A stretch of 64,000 nt of DNA from RXIX01 sp003989075 (GCA_029780415.1 JAKOYN010000061.1:1-64000), one strand, 5' to 3'; shown: positions 35,638 to 43,116, counted from the first letter of the stretch. The notes: generated from the letters alone by a model not told the origin. Translations and numbers: made by a program.

Positions 35638-36033
35638 TCAATCCTGTCTTGGCTTTTGCTTTTTCTGGCTTTGCAGCGTGGCCGTTTTCTGCGTCTTCCA
35701 ATCGGCGTTGATGCGCTGGGCATTCTCGATGATATCGCGGACCTCAGCGCTGCAGGTTGTCAGGTCAAGCGGCTGTTCCTGCTGAACCTGCACGATGGCC
35801 CCTCTGATCCTGTGATCATTGAGCCTGTGCACCCGGTTAGGCGTGATCATGATGAAGCCAATATCGTGCAGATAGACCAGTGCCCCAGAATGATCGCGAA
35901 TGGTGACGGTGCCCAGAGCTACGCCATTGCCCGGAATGGCATCGGTGAACTGGGAATAATCAGCGCCAAGCTGAACCGTGGCGCGATACCTTTTGAGCTT
36001 ATCGCCGCGCGTATGGTTGTCCATGAACTGCAT
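35638..36033 (-). CDS. Hypothetical protein, 131 aa
   Basis: I do not recognise a family. The N-terminal two-thirds is mixed alpha/beta with motifs DAIPGNGVALGTVTIRDHSG and DIGFIMITPNRVHRL. The C-terminus is Lys/Gln-rich (KTQKTATLQSQKKQKPRQD) and probably disordered. An AGGAG ribosome site sits just upstream of the ATG and inside the end of the preceding AcrVA2-like fragment, so the two look like neighbours in one former operon. GC content is lower than the core genes. It is an accessory gene of mobile origin by context. Confidence 0.5.
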   Translation of the reverse strand: MQFMDNHTRGDKLKRYRATVQLGADYSQFTDAIPGNGVALGTVTIRDHSGALVYLHDIGFIMITPNRVHRLNDHRIRGAIVQVQQEQPLDLTTCSAEVRDIIENAQRINADWKTQKTATLQSQKKQKPRQD

Positions 36034-36039
36034 GATCTC

Positions 36040-36219
36040 CTAGTGGTGTGGATTGGGCTTGACCGGAACGATGACAACGGGCATGTCCTGACTGTTGTTG
36101 ATGCCGACTGCAATCGGCGGCAGCCATTTCACCTGTGGCACGCGCTCACCCTCAAGCGGTCCCGTCCAGTAGGTATGCCAATGCGCCCGGCGCCAATGCG
36201 GCCTTCGTCGCTGTAACAT
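36040..36219 (-). pseudogene. C-terminal fragment of an AcrVA2-like protein
   Basis: A 59-codon open frame carries RPHWRRAHWHTYWTGP, then VKWLPPIAVGI and VVIVPVKP. From memory, this matches the C-terminal part of AcrVA2, the anti-CRISPR that blocks Cas12a synthesis (RPHIRRGHWHGYWQG...VRWQPAVFVN). AcrVA2-like proteins are known on plasmids and phages without Cas12a. AcrVA2 is about 320 residues, so most of the protein is missing. The frame begins exactly where an IS1-type end abuts, which explains the truncation. It is probably non-functional. Confidence 0.6.
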
Positions 36220-36277
36220 GGAACATCAAACATTCTGAATTGCATTACTACCGATCATTCTGTTTTAAACCACTACC
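36214..36277 (+). mobile_element. IS1-family terminal relics
   Basis: 36214-36252 matches the last codons and end of the intact IS1-type element at 43.3 kb (GAACATCAA...TTCTGA...ACTACC). A second outward-facing end, AAACCACTACC, lies at 36267-36277 and resembles that element's opposite terminus. No transposase body remains. Confidence 0.6.
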
Positions 36278-36303
36278 GACTCTTCGCATTTAAATCGTAT
36301 TGG

Positions 36304-37224
36304 CTACAGGTCTGGTTGATGGATCGGAAGAAATCCTCTGCTTTCTGAAAAGATATCCTTCATCGTTGTATCGGTTACAACACAACCTGCGCGTCGCAAC
36401 TCCGTCAATTTGTCCATGCCAATCACCCTGTAATATTCCTGATCGAGGTCAATCAAGCCTTCGTCATGTCCACGGTAGAAATAGCGCCAATGCGAAGCTT
36501 CCTTCCGTGAACTGGCCTTGTTGGCCTCAATAGCCGCGCCACCCTGCAATATCTTGCGTTTAAACTGCTCTTTGCCTCTGATGCTATAATGATAAATCCA
36601 TATGGTCCTGGATATTTCATGGACATCATCGATCATTTCCACCCCATGATTACCCATCTTGATCATTAAATAACCCTGCGTTCGATGAATAACCTTCTGC
36701 GTCGGTTTTCCAAAAAGAAAATTATTGTTTCCACTGAGCCCGAATTTCTTGGGTGCCCTCCGCCTGACACAATCCGTAGCGGTCCAGAATTCACCGCCTG
36801 ATGTTGGCAGCATCATATAGGAAGGACAATCAATCCTGTTGAACCTGCTGGCTGCCAGTTCATTCCTCAATGAGCGGTTCCTGGTATACCAGAATTCATC
36901 GGCATCACTGTTAATACAGTAATCGGCGCCGTATTTATCGCGCGCCAGTTCTATCATCCGGTGAACCCAGGCCGCCTGATTATAATTAGCGCTTGGCTCG
37001 TCAATTAACTCAAGAATCAGGCCATTTTTCCTGTATTTTTCCAGAATATCACGTGTTCCATCGACCGAGCGGTTATCGGTTACGATGAAGCCATCTATAT
37101 CCATTCCAGCATGATAAAGCAGATGCTGCTCGATGATATCGACTTCATCCCGTACCAGGAGCGTCATTATGACTTTCGGCCGATCAATGCGTGGCTTACG
37201 ATTAAAAAAGGAAAATATCGACAT
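36304..37224 (-). CDS. Family 2-type glycosyltransferase
   Basis: 306 residues with a GT-A fold. The nucleotide-binding start PKVIMTLLVRDEVDIIEQHLLYHAGMD and TDNRSVDGTRDIL are followed by the metal-binding NSDADEFW (DxD type) near residue 105. This matches the glycosyltransferase family 2 / DUF4422-like proteins that decorate surface polysaccharides; donor and acceptor are unknown. The gene is clearly more AT-rich than its surroundings and stands alone beside IS1 relics, which suggests horizontal acquisition. Confidence 0.82.
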   Translation of the reverse strand: MSIFSFFNRKPRIDRPKVIMTLLVRDEVDIIEQHLLYHAGMDIDGFIVTDNRSVDGTRDILEKYRKNGLILELIDEPSANYNQAAWVHRMIELARDKYGADYCINSDADEFWYTRNRSLRNELAASRFNRIDCPSYMMLPTSGGEFWTATDCVRRRAPKKFGLSGNNNFLFGKPTQKVIHRTQGYLMIKMGNHGVEMIDDVHEISRTIWIYHYSIRGKEQFKRKILQGGAAIEANKASSRKEASHWRYFYRGHDEGLIDLDQEYYRVIGMDKLTELRRAGCVVTDTTMKDIFSESRGFLPIHQPDL

Positions 37225-37487
37225 AAGGAATTTCCGTTATTTTGAATCATGACCCCTTGATATCCTCTTTAGACCAGAGAGCCTGTTTTCGCGAAGGCAG
37301 TCAAGGGTGCCCGATTATCCAAGGTTTTATAGCGTATCTGGAATGGCTGGTGCTACGAGACGTAAACACCTTTCTCGCCAGCATTCCCGCAAGGTGAAAG
37401 GTTTCAGCCTGTGGAGAGGCCGGCTCTGGCTGAAGTCGCAAGACTCCGGTGAAGCCGGCCTTGTTGCAGCAGGAAATCAACCCCGTC
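37225..37487. other. Gene-free stretch with a possible IS605-type tnpB 3' relic
   Basis: No intact gene. On the plus strand, 37449-37500 can be read as KPALLQQEINPVSFGYGG, which resembles the variable tail of IS200/IS605 TnpB proteins (KxASxKQExN). The upstream part is frameshifted. This is a weak call. Confidence 0.25.
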
Positions 37488-37985
37488 TCATTTGGCTATG
37501 GTGGTGGGTGCAACGGTGTTACTGGACAGGCTGGAAAAGCGATGTCCCTGACGCAGGCAATAGCTAAGCCACTTGTCGAGGAAGCGGTTGATGCGCCAGC
37601 GGGTTTGCAGACTGGGGAGGCTGGGCTTGCCAGTGTCGCCGGCGTCAAAGGCGGGATGATGGCGCAGATGCGCGGTCATCACCTCGGCCATACGGGCATC
37701 GTGATAGACGCGAATGCGCAGATTGGGTTCGGCAACGACAGTAGCCTGTTGGGTGAAGCGGTAGGTGAGCAACAGTTCACTGGTATAGCGAAAGCGCTCG
37801 ATGATTTGCAGATGCAGATCCAGGCCGTTCGCCACCCGCGACACGCCGCCGCCGGCAGCGGGTATCACCGGCAGCAGGCGGCGCATATGGATGTAGTTGC
37901 GCTCGTACAGCTCCATTAGCGCCGGGAAGTGACCCGGCGCATCGTAGCTGCCTTGCGTGGCGTGGCGTGGGTGCAGCAGGATCAT
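37488..37985 (-). CDS. yqiB: DUF1249 family protein (YqiB homologue)
   Basis: 165 residues. It matches E. coli YqiB in order: FPALMELYERNYIHMRRLLP, a central RVANGLDLHLQIIERFRYTSELLL, RIRVYHDARMAEVM, and WRINRFLDKWLSYCLRQGH. The function is unknown; in enterobacteria yqiB lies by nudF and cpdA. Here it starts three bases before the lpxH stop region and is probably translated from the same message. The last 15 or so residues are not conserved. Confidence 0.82.
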   Translation of the reverse strand: MILLHPRHATQGSYDAPGHFPALMELYERNYIHMRRLLPVIPAAGGGVSRVANGLDLHLQIIERFRYTSELLLTYRFTQQATVVAEPNLRIRVYHDARMAEVMTAHLRHHPAFDAGDTGKPSLPSLQTRWRINRFLDKWLSYCLRQGHRFSSLSSNTVAPTTIAK

Positions 37986-37988
37986 GAT

Positions 37989-38726
37989 TCAGGTGTCCGC
38001 GTGCAGTTCTTCCAGGCGCCAGCCTTGCGCGTCGCAGCACAGCACGCTGCCGTGTGCGTACCAGTCACCGAGCACCGCGCGCCGCATCGGCTGGCCATCG
38101 AGCGATCCCTGATGCACCGCTGGCCGATGGGTATGGCCATGGATCATCTGAGCGGTGCGGTGGGCGCGCAGGGCCTGTTCGACCGCATCGGGATTGACAT
38201 CAGTAATGCTCTCGGCCTTGCCCTGAGTGGCGGTGCGGCTGGTTTCGCGCAACTGCCCAGCCAGGGCTCGCCGCTGCGCCAGTGGCAAGGCCAGCATCCG
38301 CGCCTGCCAAGCCGGATTACGTACCTGAGCGCGGAACGCCTGGTAATCGACATCGTCGGTGCACAGCGTATCACCGTGCAGCAGCAGCACCGGCGTGCCG
38401 TACAGATCGATGGTGACGGTTTCCGGCAGCAGTTCCAGCCCGGCGGCAGCAGCAAAGCGTGCGCCAAGCAGGAAATCGCGATTGCCGTGCAGGAAACGCA
38501 CCGGCACGCCGGCATCGACCAACGCGCGCAGCGCCGCAGCAACCTCGGGGCCGGGCGCTGCATCATCGTCATCGCCAATCCACGCCTCGAACAGATCGCC
38601 GAGAATGTACAAGGCAGCAGCCGTCCGGGCGCGCCGCGCCAGGAAATCGAAAAACAGCGCGGTAGTGTCCGGTCGGCTGGCGTCCAGATGCAGATCGGAG
38701 ATGAACAGAGTAGGCGCGTTGCTCAT
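37989..38726 (-). CDS. lpxH: UDP-2,3-diacylglucosamine diphosphatase
   Basis: A 245-residue calcineurin-like metallophosphoesterase that makes lipid X in lipid A synthesis at the inner membrane. Metal ligands are visible in order: ISDLHLD, GDLFEAWIGDD, HGNRDFLLG, LLLHGDTLCTDD and the C-terminal HGHTHRP. The length is typical. The ATG overlaps the ppiB stop (ATGA), giving the order ppiB-lpxH-yqiB. The ppiB-lpxH pairing is common in gammaproteobacteria. Confidence 0.95.
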   Translation of the reverse strand: MSNAPTLFISDLHLDASRPDTTALFFDFLARRARTAAALYILGDLFEAWIGDDDDAAPGPEVAAALRALVDAGVPVRFLHGNRDFLLGARFAAAAGLELLPETVTIDLYGTPVLLLHGDTLCTDDVDYQAFRAQVRNPAWQARMLALPLAQRRALAGQLRETSRTATQGKAESITDVNPDAVEQALRAHRTAQMIHGHTHRPAVHQGSLDGQPMRRAVLGDWYAHGSVLCCDAQGWRLEELHADT

Positions 38727-39220
38727 TCGTCGATGACTTCGGCGCGCTCAATGACCACATCGTCGGCGGGCACATCCTGATGGCCGCGGCGGCTGGTGGT
38801 GGCGACCTTGGCAATGCTCTCAACCACGTCCATGCCTGCGGTCACCCGACCGAATACGCAATAGCCCCAGCCCTGGCTGTTGGCGGCGCGGAAATCGAGA
38901 AAGTCGTTGTCCTTGAGATTGATGAAGAACTGCGCGGTGGCCGAATGCGGATCGCTGGTGCGGGCCATGGCGATGCTGCCCTTCTGGTTCTTCAAGCCAT
39001 TGTCGGCTTCATTGCGGATCGGGCTGCGGGTGGTTTTCTGTTTCATCCCGGCTTCCATGCCACCGCCTTGGATCATGAAATTGGCGATCACCCGATGGAA
39101 CAGGGTGCCGTCATAAAAGCCGTCGCGGGCGTATTGCAGGAAATTGGCGGCAGTGGCCGGCGCGCGGGCCTGGTCCAGTTCCAGGGTAATGGTGCCAAGC
39201 GTGGTGTGCAGTTTGATCAT
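38723..39220 (-). CDS. ppiB: Cytoplasmic peptidyl-prolyl cis-trans isomerase B
   Basis: A 165-residue cyclophilin without a signal peptide. Core motifs: FLQYARDGFYDGTLFHRVIANFMIQGG, then GSIAMARTSDPHSATAQFFINL and the Trp-containing WGYCVFGRV. It catalyses proline isomerisation during folding. It lies 10 bp downstream of its periplasmic paralogue ppiA, suggesting a tandem duplication and an operon ppiA-ppiB-lpxH-yqiB. Confidence 0.95.
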   Translation of the reverse strand: MIKLHTTLGTITLELDQARAPATAANFLQYARDGFYDGTLFHRVIANFMIQGGGMEAGMKQKTTRSPIRNEADNGLKNQKGSIAMARTSDPHSATAQFFINLKDNDFLDFRAANSQGWGYCVFGRVTAGMDVVESIAKVATTSRRGHQDVPADDVVIERAEVIDE

Positions 39221-39230
39221 GTGGGAAAGC

Positions 39231-39860
39231 TCAGGGTTGCGGGGCGGAAGAGGGTTTTGTTGCAGCAGGGGCTGCGGGCGCGGTCTCGGGCAATACGGTG
39301 ACGGACTGGATCAGCACCGGCGTTGTCGGTACGTCACCAAAGCGACCGCCGGGACCACCGGGGCCGGTGGCGACCTGGCGGATTTTATCCACGGTCGCCA
39401 TGCCGTCGATGACCTGGCCAAAGACCGTATAGCCCCAGCCTTGTGGCGTGGCGGCGCGGTAGTCCAGGGCCGGGTTATCCTTGACGTTGATGAAGAATTG
39501 CGCGGTGGCCGAATGCGGATCGCTGGTGCGGGCCATGGCGATGCTGCCGCGCCGGTTCTTCAGGCCGTTATCGGCTTCGTTGCGGATCGGCGCCTGGGTC
39601 GGTTTTTCCTGGAAGTCGCTGCTGAAACCGCCGCCCTGGATCATGAAGCCGTCGATGACCCGGTGAAAGAGCGTGCCATTGTAAAAGCCGCTCTTGGCGT
39701 AGGCGAGGAAATTGGCGACCGTGTTGGGTGCCTGCTCGGCGTTCAGTTCTACGGTGATTGGGCCAAGGCTGGTGTCGATGCGCACTTGGGGTTCGGCCAG
39801 CGCGAGCGAGCCGGTCAGACCGGCCAGGACGGCGGCGAGCAAAGGAAAACGTTTCAGCAT
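39231..39860 (-). CDS. ppiA: Periplasmic peptidyl-prolyl cis-trans isomerase A
   Basis: 209 residues. A signal peptide (residues 1-22, ending LALA) precedes a cyclophilin domain with FHRVIDGFMIQGGG and GSIAMARTSDPHSATAQFFINVKD. A C-terminal Ala/Pro/Ser-rich tail (about 20 residues) is dispensable-looking. It is closely similar to PpiB next door apart from the export signal and tail. It probably assists outer-membrane protein folding. Confidence 0.93.
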   Translation of the reverse strand: MLKRFPLLAAVLAGLTGSLALAEPQVRIDTSLGPITVELNAEQAPNTVANFLAYAKSGFYNGTLFHRVIDGFMIQGGGFSSDFQEKPTQAPIRNEADNGLKNRRGSIAMARTSDPHSATAQFFINVKDNPALDYRAATPQGWGYTVFGQVIDGMATVDKIRQVATGPGGPGGRFGDVPTTPVLIQSVTVLPETAPAAPAATKPSSAPQP

Positions 39861-39982
39861 GGATGCGAACCTGATGAAGTCAGCAAGGGGTGAAAGAGGG
39901 CGATTGAGGCTGCATGATAGTCAGCATGGCGGCGCCCTGCCAGATTTGGTGGTGCAGTGCTTTCCGTTACCACGACAGGACT

Positions 39983-40400
39983 ATGACCGGTAAAAACGTC
40001 AAAGTGCGCTTCGCACCCAGCCCGACCGCTTATCTGCATCTGGGCAACCTGCGCACGGCGCTCCTCAATGCTCTCAGGACTTTCGCTTACCTGACTTTTT
40101 CCGTCATACCCGCGAAAGCGGGTATCCATTCTTTTCAACACGCTACTGGATTCCCGCATACGCGGGAATGACGAAAAGCGCAAGTCCCGGCTCTATTGGC
40201 CTGCCACGGTGGCGGCATGTTCCTGCTGCGCATCGTATGCGCAATCGACGCGGGCAGTGGTCTACGCCCAGCATTATCAGCAACTGGAAGCGTGCGGGCT
40301 GGCTTATCCGTGTTTCTGCAGTCCTGAGGAACGGGCGCTGAGCCACAAGCTGCAGCGGGCCACCGGACAGCCATCCCATGGGGCGCATCGCGGATGCCGG
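39983..40400 (+). pseudogene. gltX: glutamyl-tRNA synthetase relic interrupted by a MITE
   Basis: The ATG at 39983 opens a GluRS N-terminus (VKVRFAPSPTAYLHLGNLRTALLNAL, with the HIGH-type motif as HLGN). A MITE then interrupts it at 40075. Removing the MITE and one target-site copy restores LLACHGGGMFLLRI in frame. After that a block is deleted, and YAQHYQQLEACGLAYPCFCSPEERALSHKLQRATGQP resumes before the frame decays. Most of the enzyme is missing. The functional gltX must lie elsewhere. Confidence 0.8.
40075..40189 (+). repeat. 115-bp MITE / REPIN-like element, copy 2
   Basis: It is an inverted copy of the element at 15102-15216, differing at 2 of 115 positions. Both sides carry GCTCT (40070-40074 and 40190-40194), a 5-bp target-site duplication. 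Excision on paper restores the glutamyl-tRNA synthetase reading frame, fixing the exact element ends. Confidence 0.85.
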
Positions 40401-40454
40401 GCCTGCTGCTGCGGGAACTGTGGATTACGGCGGATCAGCGCCCGGAACGGCACG

Positions 40455-40485
40455 GGGAACAGTGGTTGAATGCGGTCGTGGCTGG
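40455..40485 (+). repeat. 31-bp direct repeat, left copy
   Basis: The core AACAGTGGTTGAATGCG and the following TCGTGGCTGG recur at 42202-42232 in the same orientation with two mismatches. The copies bracket the RelE/antitoxin and phage-gene segment. They could be att-like ends or a duplicated 3' coding end. Confidence 0.5.
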
Positions 40486-40522
40486 CGGCCAGAAATAAAA
40501 GCCAGAAAATCTCACTCTTCTT

Positions 40523-40795
40523 CTACGCTCCAATGTAAGCCTTATCCCGCCGCGCCACTTGCACAACCAGAACCACAAGCCGGGCATCCTGCAACTGACA
40601 CACAAGCCGGTAATCTCCCAGACGGTAGCGCCACAAGCCGGCATAGCGCCCGGTTAAAGCCTTGCCCCATTGGCGTGGGTTGTCTGCGCCTTGCAGCCGT
40701 TCCCGTAGGAATCGCCGTATCCGGTTGCGTGTTGCGGTATCCAGCTTGTCCAGCGCATCCGCTGCGCTTTTCGTCAGCTCAACGATCCAGGGCAT
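40523..40795 (-). CDS. relE: RelE/ParE-family toxin
   Basis: A 90-residue type II toxin. MPWIVELTKSAADALDKLDTATRNRIRRFLRERL is the family start. GLWRYRLGDYRLVCQLQD and VLVVQVARRDKAYIG give the beta-sheet core with the R...R/K...Y residues of mRNA-cleaving RelE toxins. Its start overlaps the end of the upstream HTH antitoxin gene by 17 bases, so antitoxin and toxin are coupled. The product appears complete. Confidence 0.88.
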   Translation of the reverse strand: MPWIVELTKSAADALDKLDTATRNRIRRFLRERLQGADNPRQWGKALTGRYAGLWRYRLGDYRLVCQLQDARLVVLVVQVARRDKAYIGA

Positions 40796-41090
40796 CGCAG
40801 CGCTGTTCCCATTCGTCGAGAGTCACCGTGTGTTCTTCACCGCGCGCTATCCGGTCCAGGGCCGCTTCCGCTTCCGCTATCAGGTCCGCATCATCGTCTT
40901 GGGGCGGGATCGGGGGGCGATAGCCGTTCCGGTTTTGTTCGATGAATGCGTCAAGATCGGCCTTTGGTATTCGCCAATCGGTACCGATCCGAAACCCGCC
41001 CAGGGTTCCATTGCGCAACCGCTGGCGCACCGCTGCCGGTGTCGCGCGCAGCATCGCCGCCACTTCCGCCACTGTGAACACGTTGTGCAT
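40779..41090 (-). CDS. Helix-turn-helix antitoxin partner of RelE
   Basis: 103 residues. The N-terminal half is an excisionase/MerR-type helix-turn-helix (FTVAEVAAMLRATPAAVRQRLRNGTLGGFRIGTDWRIPKADLDAF). The C-terminal half is acidic (DDDADLIAEAEAALDRIARGEEH) and would cover the toxin. An antitoxin with an HTH_17 domain is less common for RelE than RHH or Phd folds. It precedes and overlaps the toxin gene. The gene begins about 80 bp beyond the point where a phage gene loses similarity. Confidence 0.78.
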   Translation of the reverse strand: MHNVFTVAEVAAMLRATPAAVRQRLRNGTLGGFRIGTDWRIPKADLDAFIEQNRNGYRPPIPPQDDDADLIAEAEAALDRIARGEEHTVTLDEWEQRCDALDR

Positions 41091-41167
41091 GGCCTGCTCC
41101 TCTGCTGTTGTTGGTGCCGTTCACTATACGGCTCTAACGAAATCAACGTAAACAAAGGAAACACACA

Positions 41168-42154
41168 CAACGAAAATTCAAGGTATTCCGCTTCCGATTT
41201 CAGGCCGCGCATCTTGAGGTAGTTGAGCTTGCCGCCTGCGCCGCCGATGACGTGAAAGACGCCGGAGCCGTGCTGCGTCTCCTGCACCATCACCGGAATG
41301 CCCTTGGCGTCTTTATTCCCGCCAGGGTGCACGGTGATCCAGCGTGCACCGGCGGGCGTGGTGGGCATCCGCTTGAGGAGGGGTTCTTCTTGTGGCGCAA
41401 ATTCGATCAGCGCTTTGAATAAATCCCAGGCGCAAATCACGACGCCTTGCTGACTTTCGGCGTCAAAGGCGGTAAGATATTCAAACGAAACCGCCTTGTT
41501 CAGGCCATCCTCCCTCCCAGGGCTTGCGGTTTCACCTGTTAAGGCAGAACGGCGGGGATGGTCGGTTTTTCCTTCTAAAGTGGTTCCAGCAGTCAGAATA
41601 GCCCCTGCTTTAACCGCCCTAGCGATTTGTCGTAATCGTTTTGGGCCGGCGCTAATCATGATTTCCAGACTATCCTTGGCAATTGTGACGCAACAAAACC
41701 CGTCAATTTCATTGTCTGGTCGATAAAACGCCCTAAAAAACTTCAACAACGCAGGACGTTCGGGAGATTGTCCAGCAGCCTTCCGTTCGGCTTGTTTTGC
41801 CGGAGGTTCCTGTTCAAACACCATATAAGTCGGCGCTTCCAGCGTGGGCTTAATCAAACCGAAATAACGCTCTCGTGCTTTCGCTGATAGTTTGTCCCGC
41901 TGATTCTCACCCAGCTTGATATCACCTATCGGCGTATGCGCTTGGCCGTTCGGAAACTCGGCGTTCCATGCTTCCGGGGAAAAATCGACGTGTCGCCAAG
42001 GGGCAGCGTGAGCGCGTAGCGATTCTTCAATCAGGTGATGGTGCGGGTCGGGCGCGCTACCGCCGCGCTGCTCATGCCGGCCACGGTGATGGTGGTTGCC
42101 CGATCCGGGGCCACCTTTGGAAAACAGCGGGCGAGGGGGAGAGAGGGTATCCAT
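41168..42154 (-). pseudogene. Phage morphogenesis/polyvalent protein, truncated
   Basis: From the ATG at 42154 the protein begins with a phage-type linker, GGPGSGNHHHRGRHEQRGGSAP. A central domain follows (residues 85-190: GENQRDKLSAKARERYFGLI...FFRAFYRPDNEIDGFCCV) that I read, tentatively, as a PBECR-type (barnase/EndoU/colicin/RelE-like) phage nuclease domain. Then RWITVHPGGNKDAKGIPVMV and GGAGGKLNYLKMRG give another linker common in Mu/SPP1-type head proteins. Similarity stops near 41168, where the toxin-antitoxin segment begins; the open frame continues into it as nonsense. Confidence 0.6.
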
Positions 42155-42201
42155 GCCGCCAGTGTGCTGTCACGACTGGCGGGCGGCTCTCCATTCAATC
42201 G

Positions 42202-42232
42202 GCGAACAGTGGTTGAATGCGCTCGTGGCTGG
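42202..42232 (+). repeat. 31-bp direct repeat, right copy
   Basis: Right-hand copy of the repeat at 40455-40485 (two mismatches), placed 48 bp upstream of the phage-gene start. Confidence 0.5.
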
Positions 42233-42263
42233 ATCAGCCTGAAACGCCAGCAATAAGAATTGA

Positions 42264-42289
42264 AAAAGCCCGGCTCATCACCGGGCTTT
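42264..42289. terminator. Bidirectional intrinsic terminator
   Basis: AAAAGCCCGG and CCGGGCTTTT flank a 7-nt loop, with A and T runs on both sides. It ends the VapBC operon on the minus strand. Confidence 0.8.
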
Positions 42290-42290
42290 T

Positions 42291-42488
42291 TTATTGCTGG
42301 ATGCTATGCCTCACCGCATGCGGCAAGGTCTTAATCCCTTCTTCATCAGGGCAAGGTGTTGCACTGATCTGATCACGAAACCACGCCAACACTTCGTTAT
42401 CAATCGGCAGAGTAATTGGAGTGGTCCCCGACTCTGTCGGAACGACCGGGCCACGTTGGGCATTGTTGAAATCGTACTGTTCTTTCAT
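42291..42488 (-). CDS. DUF4415/BrnA-type antitoxin, C-terminus altered
   Basis: 65 residues. The first 40 (KEQYDFNNAQRGPVVPTESGTTPITLPIDNEVLAWFRDQI) match DUF4415/BrnA-type ribbon-helix-helix antitoxins. The second RHH helix (usually GGGNYQTLINxALREY) is replaced by unrelated PCPDEEGIKTLPHAVRHSIQQ, so DNA binding may be lost. The start overlaps the vapC stop (ATGA). It is the third gene of the VapBC transcript and has no BrnT toxin beside it. Confidence 0.6.
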   Translation of the reverse strand: MKEQYDFNNAQRGPVVPTESGTTPITLPIDNEVLAWFRDQISATPCPDEEGIKTLPHAVRHSIQQ

Positions 42489-42877
42489 TGGAGCAAACGC
42501 CCGACCAATTGCGCATAAAGGGGAAACTTGTTGTCTACGGAAATCAAGGTGGCGTCGTGCGCCAGCGTGGTGGCGATAATCAGCCGATCTTGAGGATCAC
42601 GGTGGTGTTCCGGGAGTTGGACAGCCATTCGGGCGATGCGCGGCGTGATGGGTAATAAGCGAATGCCTGAGCCGTCCAGAGCTTTATCAAACCAGTCATC
42701 CTCAGTGCCGGATAATGTGATCCGATGGTGTTGCGCCAGCCAAGTAATTTCAAAACAGGAGATGGCTGATACACCTACAGATTCGGCGCTTTCAATGCGG
42801 GCAATCCATGTGGGTTTGAGATGAGCTTGATCCAGATTGATCCACCATAGCCAGATATGGGTGTCCAGAAAAATCAT
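42485..42877 (-). CDS. vapC: PIN-domain toxin VapC
   Basis: A 130-residue type II toxin ribonuclease. PIN acidic residues are visible: D5 in IFLDTHIWLWW, E43 in ISCFEITWLA, and the pair in DPQDRLIIATTLAHDATLISVD. The ATG at 42877 overlaps the VapB stop (ATGA). The toxin seems intact and is followed, again by a 4-base overlap, by the DUF4415 gene. Confidence 0.88.
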   Translation of the reverse strand: MIFLDTHIWLWWINLDQAHLKPTWIARIESAESVGVSAISCFEITWLAQHHRITLSGTEDDWFDKALDGSGIRLLPITPRIARMAVQLPEHHRDPQDRLIIATTLAHDATLISVDNKFPLYAQLVGRLLQ

Positions 42878-43092
42878 CGTGGCAAATCCCAATCGGTTTC
42901 TGGAACGCTGCTTAGAATATCCCCGTGGATTTTTATTTTACCGGCAATATCAGGATGGGGACGCCGATGGGTTACAGAGGGTTCTTCAACCGTCAGGATA
43001 ATAATTTCGACTTGGCGATCATTGAACGTATCGGGCAATTCAATCAACACCCGTCGATCTTTAACTTTTTCAAAACGTCGTTCTACTTGCAT
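42874..43092 (-). CDS. vapB: VapB-type antitoxin
   Basis: 72 residues. The N-terminal part (FEKVKDRRVLIELPDTFNDRQVEIIILTVEE) resembles DUF2281-like/VapB antitoxins placed directly before PIN toxins. The C-terminal part (HPDIAGKIKIHGDILSSVPETDW) has the toxin-wrapping GKIxixGDil...dW pattern. AGGAAAG precedes the ATG. It is coupled to vapC. Confidence 0.8.
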   Translation of the reverse strand: MQVERRFEKVKDRRVLIELPDTFNDRQVEIIILTVEEPSVTHRRPHPDIAGKIKIHGDILSSVPETDWDLPR

Positions 43093-43116
43093 ATTACTTT
43101 CCTCTTAGTCGGCTGA

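Noticed and set aside
37306..37567. Possible tnpB gene of an IS605-type element
   Set aside because: Only a tail-like peptide in a broken frame was visible; no RuvC or zinc-finger motifs were found, so it is not called as an element.
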